From positions 1 to 64,000 of the forward strand of contig NZ_VHIN01000002.1 in NCBI RefSeq assembly GCF_009805585.1: 64,000 nucleotides of DNA, written 5' to 3'. Both the position numbers and the translations under genes were made by a program. This DNA comes from Glutamicibacter sp. JC586 (GTDB lineage: Bacteria > Actinomycetota > Actinomycetes > Actinomycetales > Micrococcaceae). Under the pieces are notes generated by a model, which saw only the letters and a list, made by a program, of their open reading frames with translations, was not told where the DNA came from and ran no database searches. Positions 21,339 to 29,704 of this stretch are shown here, in pieces (position 1 is the stretch's first letter; each line of letters begins with the position of its first letter).

Positions 21339-21603
21339 GCTGTGCACCTTCTCCCTTCCCCGCCTCACAGGACGGCATTTAAAGGAATATTGCTATTTCA
21401 AATTATCACGAGCCGGCAGTGATTCCCTAGCGGAAAGCTATGCATGACACTGAATGAGGCGTGAAATCGATCACCATAAGCGCTAGCTCGCATCGGCACA
21501 CCGGCGCAATGGTGCAGATCGCTAGCCTCGGCGCGGTGCATCGGTTAGGTTTGTTGGCTTCGGCACACCAAATTATTCGTGTCTACTTCGTGCTTTTGGT
21601 GGG
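21339..21603 (-). promoter_or_regulatory. pyr operon leader region
   Basis: About 265 nt without a gene between the DUF664 gene and pyrR. It must hold the pyr promoter. I do not see the Bacillus-type PyrR anti-antiterminator consensus or a terminator before pyrR. Two copies of CGCTAGC (21480-21486 and 21520-21526) and short imperfect repeats are present. Control by PyrR near the ribosome site is possible but not shown. Confidence 0.35.
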
Positions 21604-22164
21604 TTATTGACCCACGCGCCCGTCGATTCTTTCGCGCAACAGGTCCGCATGGCCACAATGCCGTGCATATTCCTCAATGCGATGCACCTGCAGTTCACGG
21701 ATGACCACGTGCTCGCGGCCAATAGCTAGTCCCAGATCGTCGTACTGCTCAAGCGCTAAGTCCGTAGCTTGTTGTTCGTCATGCAGAACCTGCAAGGCGC
21801 GGACTACCTCATCAGGGTTCGGCGCTACAAGATCAAAATCTGTCCCGGATGGCCCGTAGATTCGTTCGGCCGGCTGACTCACGGTAATCCAATTGCGCCA
21901 GTCGCGTTCTACTTCACCCAGATGGCGAAGCAGTCCCAGTAAGGACATCGTCGAAGGTGGCACCGAGCGTAAAGCAAGCTGGTTGGCGTTCAGACCCTGA
22001 CATTTCAGCTCCAGTGTCCATCGGTAATCACGCAGATATCTAGCGTAGGTCGCCTGCTCCCCCACGGGATCGGGCTCATCGGTATCCCTTGGGTCCTCAC
22101 CCGGATCCAGCCACATATCCGGAAGCTGCACTGATTTGGTCCAACGTTCAGGTAGCTCGTTCAT
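21604..22164 (-). CDS. DUF664 / DinB-superfamily protein
   Basis: 186 residues, a four-helix-bundle protein. The C-terminal block EEYARHCGHADLLRERIDG is the DUF664 signature, and LLGLLRHLGEVERDWRNWI supplies another His of the metal triad. Members of the DinB superfamily include mycothiol- and bacillithiol-dependent transferases; DUF664 proteins are common in actinobacteria, and a thiol-transfer role is a guess. I chose ATG 22164 with GGGTGG upstream; the frame is open to 22293 without support. Stands alone between nusB terminator and pyr leader. Confidence 0.8.
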   Translation of the reverse strand: MNELPERWTKSVQLPDMWLDPGEDPRDTDEPDPVGEQATYARYLRDYRWTLELKCQGLNANQLALRSVPPSTMSLLGLLRHLGEVERDWRNWITVSQPAERIYGPSGTDFDLVAPNPDEVVRALQVLHDEQQATDLALEQYDDLGLAIGREHVVIRELQVHRIEEYARHCGHADLLRERIDGRVGQ

Positions 22165-22242
22165 CCACCCATTCTTGCTGTGCCGTACCTGCAGTACAAG
22201 GCTTGACTTATTTTGGCAGGGGCCTCCTGTGTACCAACATAA

Positions 22243-22270
22243 GCAAAGCGCACACTGACTGGCGCTTTGC
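22243..22270. repeat. Short hairpin upstream of the DUF664 gene
   Basis: GCAAAGCGC (22243-22251) and GCGCTTTGC (22262-22270) form a perfect 9-bp inverted repeat with a 10-nt loop. It has no T-run and lies between the nusB terminator and the DUF664 start, so it may be an operator or 5' hairpin. Confidence 0.4.
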
Positions 22271-22291
22271 GCGCTACTTATCGGAAGGCGC

Positions 22292-22339
22292 AAAAAAGCC
22301 TGGGTCGAATCTCCATTACTGGTAATTCGACCCAGGCTT
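22292..22339 (-). terminator. Intrinsic terminator after nusB
   Basis: A 13-bp perfect stem (22325-22337 with 22298-22310) is followed on the minus strand by TTTTTT. It lies 35 nt after the nusB stop and ends the long alaS-to-nusB transcript. Confidence 0.9.
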
Positions 22340-22373
22340 CATGACTGAGTAACACGGTGACTATCCCGAGGGA

Positions 22374-22784
22374 TTAGTCGACCAAGGTGTCCTTGACGCT
22401 TTGGATGCGGCCCAAAACGCCGTTGACGAATTCAGGTGATTCGTCGGTAGAGAGTTCTCGAACGTTGACCACGGCCTCGGCCACGGCTACAGCGTCGGGC
22501 ACATCATCGTTATAGAGCAGCTCCCACACCCCGATGCGCAGCGCGCTTCGGTCAACGGCGGGCATGCGCTCAATGGTCCAGTCCTTGACGTAGCTCTCGA
22601 GAACTTCATCAATGCGGTCCAGATGGGCCATGACGCCTTCGAGGATCGTCAGCGAGTACTCATTGAGTACGATGTCCGAGTTTTCCCGGCGTGAGATAGC
22701 CACACCCAACGGATCAACGTCACGGGCTTCGGCTTCAAACAGGAACTCTAGGGCTCGGCGACGGGCTTTGGCGCGGGCTCTCAC
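22374..22784 (-). CDS. nusB: Transcription antitermination protein NusB
   Basis: 136 residues; with NusE it binds boxA of rRNA leaders and prevents premature termination. The N-terminal Arg-rich helix (RARAKARRRALEFLFEAE) and the WELLYNDDVPDAVAVAEAV block are typical. GTG start overlaps the efp stop by one base (TAGTG), so it is coupled to efp. Last gene of the aro/efp run. Confidence 0.95.
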   Translation of the reverse strand: MRARAKARRRALEFLFEAEARDVDPLGVAISRRENSDIVLNEYSLTILEGVMAHLDRIDEVLESYVKDWTIERMPAVDRSALRIGVWELLYNDDVPDAVAVAEAVVNVRELSTDESPEFVNGVLGRIQSVKDTLVD

Positions 22785-23344
22785 TAGTTGACACGACCCA
22801 GGTAGTCGCCGGTGCGGGTGTCAACCTTAACCTTGGTGTTCTGCTCTACGAACAGTGGAACCTGAATTTCCTTACCGGTTTCCAAGGTAGCTGGCTTGGT
22901 GCCGGCCGAGGAGCGGTCACCTTGCAGGCCTGGCTCGGTGTAGGTGATTTCCAGAACTACCGAGGCTGGCAATTCGAGGTACAGTGGGCTGCCATCATGC
23001 ATTGCGATGGTCAGTTCCTGGTTTTCGAGCATGAAACCAGCGGCCTCGCCGACGGTCTCACCTGTTACGGTGATCTGGTCGTAATCTTCAAGGTTCATGA
23101 AGACGTAGTCTTCACCATCCTGGTAGAGGTACTGGTAATCGCGGCGGTCAACAGTTGCGGTTTCGATCTTGGTGCCAGCGTTGTAGGTCTTGTCCACTAC
23201 CTTGCCGGTCATCACGTTACGCATCTTGGTGCGGACGAAAGCGCCACCCTTACCTGGCTTGACGTGCTGGAAGTCGATGATGGTCCAGAGCTGACCCTCA
23301 ATCTTCAGCACCACACCATTTTTGATGTCAGTTGTATCCGCCAC
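22784..23344 (-). CDS. efp: Elongation factor P
   Basis: 186 residues, three beta-barrel domains; relieves ribosome stalling at polyproline. The tip loop is [10 protein letters not shown] with Lys about 32, the residue modified in some bacteria. No EpmA/EpmB or EarP gene is in the window, and many actinobacteria use unmodified Lys, so modification cannot be judged. GTG start. The order aroB-(TPR)-efp-nusB is a conserved Gram-positive arrangement. Confidence 0.96.
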   Translation of the reverse strand: MADTTDIKNGVVLKIEGQLWTIIDFQHVKPGKGGAFVRTKMRNVMTGKVVDKTYNAGTKIETATVDRRDYQYLYQDGEDYVFMNLEDYDQITVTGETVGEAAGFMLENQELTIAMHDGSPLYLELPASVVLEITYTEPGLQGDRSSAGTKPATLETGKEIQVPLFVEQNTKVKVDTRTGDYLGRVN

Positions 23345-23461
23345 GTTTCCTCAATCCTCTATTTACACCAGCATGCACTGGCATTATCAAAAAACCATCT
23401 ACAACTTTACCCTACCGACACTCGAAACGTTAGGGCGTGGCGCGGTGGCGCTCGTTACTGC

Positions 23462-23998
23462 CTACTGCCCCGCGCGTTGTTCGGCAATGTTTAAGCAGAT
23501 GCTCGATGCGTTAACCAGGTAGGTGTCATCGTCCAGCGCCAAGCGAAGATCCATCGCCTTGCGGAAGCGGGTGGCTGCAGCCTTGTAGTCGCCCTTGGCA
23601 AAGAAGGAGAGCCCCAGGTGGTGATGCATCAGTGGCTCATAATCGGTGCCAGCGAATTCCTCGGCAAGTTTGCGCAGGCGATTGATCGCACGATCAAAGT
23701 CGCCCTGCATTCGAGTCAGCTCGGTGTCCAAGACACGCAGGTGTGCGTTGGTTGGATCGATCAAACGGGATTCGGCAATCAGTTCCCCGGCTTCGGCCAG
23801 ATGGCCTCGAGCCAATAGGATCATGACCTGATCGGTGGGTGAGCCAACCTGCATCTGGCGTTCGGCGGCCTGCTCGTCGGCCACATAAGGCTTGAGGGTT
23901 TCAGGATCAATCAAGACGCCTTCGACCGAAGTGCCCACGCCTTGGCGGTTTACCGATGCGACGTCAATGGCGTATGCGGTGTAGTCACCCATTTTCAT
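23462..23998 (-). CDS. Tetratricopeptide-repeat protein of the aro/efp cluster
   Basis: 178 residues, no signal peptide or membrane segment. The N-terminal 45 residues are unique; from about residue 55 there are three helix-turn-helix units of TPR type (ARGHLAEAGELIAESRLIDP, then MQGDFDRAINRLRKLAEE, then FAKGDYKAAATRFRKAMD). It probably mediates protein contacts; partner unknown. Its ATG overlaps the aroB stop (ATGA), and efp follows after 117 nt. Confidence 0.75.
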   Translation of the reverse strand: MKMGDYTAYAIDVASVNRQGVGTSVEGVLIDPETLKPYVADEQAAERQMQVGSPTDQVMILLARGHLAEAGELIAESRLIDPTNAHLRVLDTELTRMQGDFDRAINRLRKLAEEFAGTDYEPLMHHHLGLSFFAKGDYKAAATRFRKAMDLRLALDDDTYLVNASSICLNIAEQRAGQ

Positions 23999-25086
23999 TC
24001 CCCGATTTCTTGGTATGCCGCGAAGAGCAGCGAGTTATCCGGTACTTCGTAGATCCGAGGCTTGCCGATGGCTTCGAGAACCACAAAGCGTAGCTGGTCT
24101 CCACGAGCCTTCTTATCGCGCTTCATTCCATCCAGCAGTGAAGCCCAACGATCATTGCGGTAGGTAGTTGGCAACCCCAAGGACTTAAGGATGTTGACGT
24201 GGCGGTCGGCGATTTCATCGGAGATGTAACCCACCGAACGACCCAGTTCCGCCGCGAAGCACAGACCAATGGATACTGCCGCACCGTGGCGCATTTGGTA
24301 GCGCTCGGCCAGCTCAATTGCGTGGGCTAGGGTGTGGCCGTAGTTTAGGAACTCGCGGTCCCCCGATTCCTTCAGGTCGCGCGATACGACGTCGACCTTG
24401 ACCGAGATCGTGCGTTCGATCAGTTCACGAAGCCGGGCGCTGGACGGCTCGATGGCGTCGGCCGGATCTTCTTCGATGAGTTCAAGAATGCGTTCGTCGG
24501 CGATAAAACCGGTTTTAACGATTTCTGCCATGCCGGTGACCAGTTCGTTCTTCGGCAGCGTTGCCAAAGCGTCAAGGTCGGCCAATACGGCTGCCGGAGG
24601 GTGGAAAGCGCCAACGAGGTTTTTACCTTCGGCGGTGTTGATTCCGGTTTTGCCGCCTACGGCAGCATCAACCATCCCTAGTAAAGAGGTCGGGATGTGA
24701 ATAACCTTGACACCACGTAGCCACGTGGCGGCCACAAAGCCAGCAAGGTCGGTCACGGCCCCGCCGCCCACGGAGATCACGGCATCGGTGCGGGTGAAGT
24801 CATTCTTTCCCAGAACTTCCCAACAGAAGGAGGCCACCTGGATGTGCTTGCCTTCTTCGGCATCCGGGATTTCAGCGGTCAGTGCTTCGAGGCCGACGTT
24901 GGCCAATTCGTCACGGACCACGTCTCCGGTGGTGCGCAGGGCCCGAGGGTGGATAACCAAAACCTTCTTCACCGAAGATCCGAGTAGTTCGGGAAGGTGA
25001 CCCAAAAGTCCGTTGCCGATCAATACCGGGTACGATTCGGCGGGAGTGTTTCCCGAGACATTAAGAGTGGTCGGTGCCAATGGCAT
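23995..25086 (-). CDS. aroB: 3-dehydroquinate synthase
   Basis: Second shikimate step: DAHP to 3-dehydroquinate, with NAD and Zn. 363 residues. NAD site ISVGGGAVTDLAGFVAATWL, then IPTSLLGMVDAAVGGKTGIN, and metal ligand His in FLNYGHTLAHAIE and the downstream MRHGAAVSIG. It follows aroK by 78 nt, a gap that could hold an extra promoter. Confidence 0.97.
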   Translation of the reverse strand: MPLAPTTLNVSGNTPAESYPVLIGNGLLGHLPELLGSSVKKVLVIHPRALRTTGDVVRDELANVGLEALTAEIPDAEEGKHIQVASFCWEVLGKNDFTRTDAVISVGGGAVTDLAGFVAATWLRGVKVIHIPTSLLGMVDAAVGGKTGINTAEGKNLVGAFHPPAAVLADLDALATLPKNELVTGMAEIVKTGFIADERILELIEEDPADAIEPSSARLRELIERTISVKVDVVSRDLKESGDREFLNYGHTLAHAIELAERYQMRHGAAVSIGLCFAAELGRSVGYISDEIADRHVNILKSLGLPTTYRNDRWASLLDGMKRDKKARGDQLRFVVLEAIGKPRIYEVPDNSLLFAAYQEIGE

Positions 25087-25164
25087 CAGTTTGTTCCTCC
25101 TGATGGTGATGATTTTTCTAGCCTACGCGTGCCATTGAGCAGATATGACATCTCGTGGTCCTAA

Positions 25165-25653
25165 TCACAGTTGGTCAAGTTGAGGCAGAATCTCTTCGAC
25201 AATTTGTAGAACAGACTTGCCATCCACCACAACATGCACGTCAGCTAGCATTTCGTATATTGGACGGCGCTTTTCGTAGACCTGCTCCCACACGGTGAGT
25301 GCTTCGTCACCTGCCAATAGCGGTCGGTTCGACTCTTGTCGAATGCGTTCTGCTGCTGCCGCTAACCCGAGCTCGAGATACACCACGGTGCCTCGTGAGA
25401 GTAGCTGCTGGTTTTCTTCGCGAAGCACCGCGCCGCCGCCGGTAGCGACCACTCCGGTGAGCAATCTGGCCAGTGCTGCAACTTCGAGGTCGCGGAAGCG
25501 TGCCTCGCCGTGTTCGGCAAAAATTTGCGGAATGGTGCCATGATGAGCCACGACCGCAGCGTCGGAATCGGCAAAACTGGTTGATAAGGCCGTGGCCAGC
25601 GACCTGCCCACGGTGGACTTGCCACTGGCCATCGGACCAATGAGGTAAATCAT
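25165..25653 (-). CDS. aroK: Shikimate kinase
   Basis: Phosphorylates shikimate. 162 residues. Walker A GPMASGKSTVG at the N-terminus, DSDAAV after it, and the lid RLLTGVVATGGGAVLRE and SNRPLLAG arginines for substrate binding are present. Starts 13 nt after aroC. Confidence 0.95.
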   Translation of the reverse strand: MIYLIGPMASGKSTVGRSLATALSTSFADSDAAVVAHHGTIPQIFAEHGEARFRDLEVAALARLLTGVVATGGGAVLREENQQLLSRGTVVYLELGLAAAAERIRQESNRPLLAGDEALTVWEQVYEKRRPIYEMLADVHVVVDGKSVLQIVEEILPQLDQL

Positions 25654-25666
25654 TACCGAACGCTTC

Positions 25667-26866
25667 CTAGACGCCGGTAGATCCCAGATTATCCGGGATG
25701 TTAGCTAGGTAGGATTCGATATTTCGCTTGGTTTCAGCCACTGAATCGCCACCGAATTTCTCCAGAAGGGACTGAGCCAGCACCAGTGCAACCATCGCTT
25801 CAGCGACTACGCCGGCGGCTGGAACCGCACAGACGTCCGAGCGCTGGTGGTGCGCGGTGGTTTCTTCGCCGGTTGCGGTATCAATAGTACGCAGCGCTCG
25901 AGGCACCGTGGCGATCGGCTTCATACCCGCGCGAACACGGAGTACTTCACCGATGCTCATACCGCCTTCAATGCCGCCTGCTCGGTTGGAATTGCGCTTG
26001 ATGCTTCCATCTTCGGCGTACACAATTTCGTCGTGTGCAGCGCTACCGCGTCGCGCGGCGGTGGCAAAACCGTCGCCCACTTCAACACCCTTGATGGCCT
26101 GAATACCCATCAATGCTGCAGCTAAACGGGAGTCAAGACGGCGATCCCAGTGAACGTAGGAGCCGATGCCTGGAGGCAAGTTGTACGCCAAAACCTCTAC
26201 GACGCCGCCCAGGGTCTCCCCTGCTTTATGTGCGTCATCGACCTCGGCGACCATCGCCTTGCTGGTAGCTTCATCGAAGCAACGCAGTGGATCGGCGTCC
26301 AGGGCCGCAACATCACTGGCGGTAGGAAGCGGTGCCTCGGCCGGTGCACTCACGGCGCCTACGGCGGTGGTGTGCGAAACCAACTCGATGCCCAGATCCT
26401 GCAGGAAACGGGAGGCGACGGCACCCAGTGCCACACGCGCAGCGGTTTCGCGGGCGCTGGCGCGCTCAAGAATTGGTCGTGCGTCTTCAAAGCCGTACTT
26501 CTGCATGCCGGTGAAGTCGGCGTGGCCCGGACGGGGACGGGTCAGCGGCGCGTTACGTGCCATGGAGGCTAGTTCGTCAAGATCGACCGGGTCGGCGTTC
26601 ATGACGCGTTCCCACTTAGGCCATTCGGTGTTGCCGATCTGAATGGCCACCGGACCACCCTGGCTCTTACCGTGGCGGACGCCGCCAAGGAAGGTCACCT
26701 GGTCTTGTTCAAACTTCATGCGCGCACCGCGGCCATAGCCTAAACGGCGGCGCGCCAACGCTTCGCGTACTACTTCACTGTCTACCGATACTCCGGCAGG
26801 TAGTCCTTCAAGAATTCCAACGAGTGCAGGGCCATGCGATTCGCCCGCGGTCAACCAACGCAACAT
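25667..26866 (-). CDS. aroC: Chorismate synthase
   Basis: Final shikimate step, EPSP to chorismate, using reduced FMN. 399 residues. Signatures [18 protein letters not shown] at the N-terminus, [14 protein letters not shown], and the [18 protein letters not shown] block in the middle. Starts with ATG 29 nt after aroE. Confidence 0.97.
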   Translation of the reverse strand: MLRWLTAGESHGPALVGILEGLPAGVSVDSEVVREALARRRLGYGRGARMKFEQDQVTFLGGVRHGKSQGGPVAIQIGNTEWPKWERVMNADPVDLDELASMARNAPLTRPRPGHADFTGMQKYGFEDARPILERASARETAARVALGAVASRFLQDLGIELVSHTTAVGAVSAPAEAPLPTASDVAALDADPLRCFDEATSKAMVAEVDDAHKAGETLGGVVEVLAYNLPPGIGSYVHWDRRLDSRLAAALMGIQAIKGVEVGDGFATAARRGSAAHDEIVYAEDGSIKRNSNRAGGIEGGMSIGEVLRVRAGMKPIATVPRALRTIDTATGEETTAHHQRSDVCAVPAAGVVAEAMVALVLAQSLLEKFGGDSVAETKRNIESYLANIPDNLGSTGV

Positions 26867-26895
26867 GTCCTCTATTTTGCCACGTCCTGACGTAT

Positions 26896-27735
26896 TTACT
26901 GGTGTCGAGTTAGCCCCAGAGAGTCAAACATCGCATTTGTGACGTCCGGCCGACGGTGCTCGTCCCAATGATCGGGGGCAAAAAGGCGTACCTGTTCCAC
27001 CGCTTGATGCACCAACATATGCAACCCGGAAATAACCTGTCCGCCCCAGTGCTGTGCGATCTGCGAAGGCCACGGATCGTAGGCCACATCGAGCAGGATC
27101 CCGGTTCCGGGGCCCAAAGTTGGCACCCACGTATCAGCGGCTCGAGGTGGCAGGGTGCTAAATACCAATGGGGTGTCCCGAAGTTCCTGGGCCAGGGTGC
27201 TGTCCACGAAAGAAATTTCGTGGACGACAGAATCCAGGCCCAGCTCTGTGGCCAGGGCGACTGCGCGCGTGGCGCTGTGAGCGGAACGAACGATCAGGGT
27301 CACATGTTGTACCCCGAGTTCGGCACAGGCCTGAAGTGCGGCCAAGGAAGTATTGCCCGAACCTAAAATCATGGCCTTCCTCAGCTCACCGGGTGAGAAG
27401 TCTTGCACCGCGTGAACTAGTCCATCCACGTCGGTATTCTCACCGAACAGCGAACCGTCCTCGCGCACCACAATGGTGTTCAGCGCGCCAAGTTGTTTCA
27501 CCCGGGTGGACAGCTGATCCATGAGAGGCAAAAAAGTGTCTTTCAGTGGCATCGTGACCGAGCACCCTGCCCACTTCTCAGCACGAAGTCGCTGTGCGTG
27601 CTCGGCGCAGTGCGAGGGTTCAAGATCGATTGCATCGTAGCTGATCCGTGCGCCGAGCAATTGGTACGCGGTGCGATGCAACAGCGGCGACTTCGAATGG
27701 CTCACCGGGTGGCCTAGAACGGCAGCCTGCTTCAT
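26896..27735 (-). CDS. aroE: Shikimate dehydrogenase
   Basis: NADPH-dependent reduction of 3-dehydroshikimate. 279 residues. Substrate motif [12 protein letters not shown], catalytic Lys and Asp in MPLKDTF and ENTDVDG, dinucleotide loop [14 protein letters not shown] 27735 chosen; a TTG just before it is in frame. The NADP-loop lacks the NRT motif of E. coli AroE (has VRSAHSA), a common variation, so NADPH specificity is not certain. Confidence 0.92.
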   Translation of the reverse strand: MKQAAVLGHPVSHSKSPLLHRTAYQLLGARISYDAIDLEPSHCAEHAQRLRAEKWAGCSVTMPLKDTFLPLMDQLSTRVKQLGALNTIVVREDGSLFGENTDVDGLVHAVQDFSPGELRKAMILGSGNTSLAALQACAELGVQHVTLIVRSAHSATRAVALATELGLDSVVHEISFVDSTLAQELRDTPLVFSTLPPRAADTWVPTLGPGTGILLDVAYDPWPSQIAQHWGGQVISGLHMLVHQAVEQVRLFAPDHWDEHRRPDVTNAMFDSLGLTRHQ

Positions 27736-27765
27736 CAATTATTGTGCTTTCTTCTGGGACTAAAA

Positions 27766-29181
27766 TTAGCAGTAACCGGGATTATCGGAGCACCACTGAC
27801 GGAATTGTGCGTGGTTCTTCTGATGTTCTGCGTAGGTGGAGGCGAACTTAGTTTCCCCGGTCTTGATGTTCACCGTCACCCAGTAGTAGAAACCATTCTC
27901 CTCTGGGTGCGCCGCTGCCTTGATGGCTGCGGTGGCAGGAGAGCCGATCGGTGTCGGCGGAAGGCCAGCATGAACATAGGTGTTGTACTTGTTGGCTTTA
28001 TCCTGCTTCTCGTCCTTGCTGAACTGCAAGCTGTAGCGCCCTAGGCCATAAACCACCGCTGAATCAACCTGCAGCAGACCGTGGGTTTCCTTGTTGGAGG
28101 ACTTCAGGCGGTTTTCGATCGCCCCGGCGACGGTGGCATAGTCCTTCTCGCGCGATTCGGCTTGCAGGATCGAGGCGACCTTCAGGGTTCGGTAACCCTG
28201 GTTGAGGTCGGTAATTCCAGCGTCTTTTAAGGTGGATTTGGTGTCTTTAACCAGTTTGCTAAGAACTTCTTTGGCGCTGGAGTCTAAAGCGAAGCGGTAC
28301 TCCCCTGGATGCAGCCATCCTTCGAGGTTTTTAACCGAAGCAGGTAGCCCAAATTTCTCCGGTTGGTTGGCCAGTTTTTCTAGATCCGCGATTTTCAGAC
28401 CAGAACTTTTCGCAATTTCTTCTAGTGCCGCACCCAGACGCATATTGGCCTTGAGCCCGATGTAGAAGACCTTGCCCGGCTTGTTATTAACGAGCTCTTT
28501 TGCCGCGTCCGCGGCTGACATCTGCGATTTGAGTAGATAGGTGCCCGGGTGGATGTACTTGTTGGACCCATCTGAGTCTTCAACTGCCTTAGTGAAAAGC
28601 TTGTCATTGGAGATGACGTCCTTCTCCTGCAGCTTCTTGGAGATGAGGTTTAGGCCCCAGCCGTCTTCGACGGTGAATTCCACGGCACCTGTGCCTGGCC
28701 CTGGATAATCGTCGGGGTTGAACTGCTTGTACAGGGCCTTAACGACAAAAATGGAGCCGGCCAGAATCAACGCAAAAATGACGATGGTGGCAACCATGAT
28801 GCTATTACGCTTGCGCCGGGTCTTTTGTCGGTCCTCGCGTTTGGCCGAAGAGCGTGTGGCACCAGACAGTGCGCTGGCAGTGAACTCTTGGTTTGCTGCA
28901 AAGTTTGAGATTTGCTCGGTGCCGATTGGTGCCACGGCGGGAAGGAACCGGGTGTTGGTATTCTCCCCGCCGTTTTGCTCAGCCACTTCTGTGACCGGCG
29001 ATGCTTGATCGTCCGGCTCGAGTTGATCTGTTGGTTCAGTGGCTGTTGTGGCGTAGTGCCCAAGGCCGGTCAGCTCTGGATCCGAGGGTTCTGCGATCGG
29101 CAGACCTTGGCCTGCCGCGAAGCTTTCGTATAGCGCGCGATGTGTGTCGCGTTGCCGCTCATGACGGGCTTCTTCTCGCAT
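27766..29181 (-). CDS. mltG: Endolytic murein transglycosylase MltG (YceG-like)
   Basis: 471 residues. A polar, disordered cytoplasmic N-terminus (about 1-125) precedes one transmembrane helix (SIMVATIVIFALILAGSIFV) and the external YceG domain. The catalytic Glu is in SILQAESREKDYATVAGAI, followed by ENRLKSSN and LLQVDSAVVYGLG. MltG cleaves nascent glycan strands and may set their length. Long N-terminal tails are usual in actinobacteria. It follows ruvX by 49 nt. Confidence 0.94.
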   Translation of the reverse strand: MREEARHERQRDTHRALYESFAAGQGLPIAEPSDPELTGLGHYATTATEPTDQLEPDDQASPVTEVAEQNGGENTNTRFLPAVAPIGTEQISNFAANQEFTASALSGATRSSAKREDRQKTRRKRNSIMVATIVIFALILAGSIFVVKALYKQFNPDDYPGPGTGAVEFTVEDGWGLNLISKKLQEKDVISNDKLFTKAVEDSDGSNKYIHPGTYLLKSQMSAADAAKELVNNKPGKVFYIGLKANMRLGAALEEIAKSSGLKIADLEKLANQPEKFGLPASVKNLEGWLHPGEYRFALDSSAKEVLSKLVKDTKSTLKDAGITDLNQGYRTLKVASILQAESREKDYATVAGAIENRLKSSNKETHGLLQVDSAVVYGLGRYSLQFSKDEKQDKANKYNTYVHAGLPPTPIGSPATAAIKAAAHPEENGFYYWVTVNIKTGETKFASTYAEHQKNHAQFRQWCSDNPGYC

Positions 29182-29230
29182 GAATTCTCGTTTCTCGGGG
29201 CAGATCGCACATCACCTAGGGTTACTAGGT

Positions 29231-29704
29231 TTACTTCAGTACGATCCGGCTGGCCTGCACGCGGACGTTGTTCCGGCGCATTTCCAGCACCTGCTGCAGG
29301 ATTTCGGTGGCTGCGACCTGATCGACAACCTTTCGATGGTCCTCCATCTTACGACCCGAAGCATGTAGTGCGCGGTGCGCATTAACCGTGCTTAAGCGCT
29401 CGTCAACAAGAAAAACCGCCAGCTCGATATTAGCCTCTGACGCTTCTTCTGCCAAAGCAATCGCGTAGTCACGTGCCATTTTGGTGGAGTCCGTGCTGTT
29501 TCCAGCCAAGGATTTTGGTTCACCAATGAACACTTCGGTGACCTCTCGATCGGCGATGATGCGCAAGAGCATCCGGCGATCTGAGTTTTTCTTCACATCT
29601 CGACGAAGGGTCATCACTGGGGTTGCCAAGATGCCCGAAGGGTCAGATGCGGCGACGCCGACGCGGGCTAGGCCCACGTCGACGCCGAGTGCGACATTAG
29701 CCAT
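29231..29704 (-). CDS. ruvX: Putative pre-16S rRNA nuclease / Holliday junction resolvase family protein (YqgF)
   Basis: 157 residues, RNase H-like fold. First Asp in ALGVDVGLARVGVA, Glu in VFIGEPKSL, and late Asp in VFLVDERLSTVNAHRAL. In E. coli YqgF trims the 5' end of pre-16S rRNA; the resolvase role is older and less certain. ATG 29704 overlaps the alaS stop by 8 nt. Sequence upstream to 29869 is open but within alaS. Confidence 0.93.
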   Translation of the reverse strand: MANVALGVDVGLARVGVAASDPSGILATPVMTLRRDVKKNSDRRMLLRIIADREVTEVFIGEPKSLAGNSTDSTKMARDYAIALAEEASEANIELAVFLVDERLSTVNAHRALHASGRKMEDHRKVVDQVAATEILQQVLEMRRNNVRVQASRIVLK

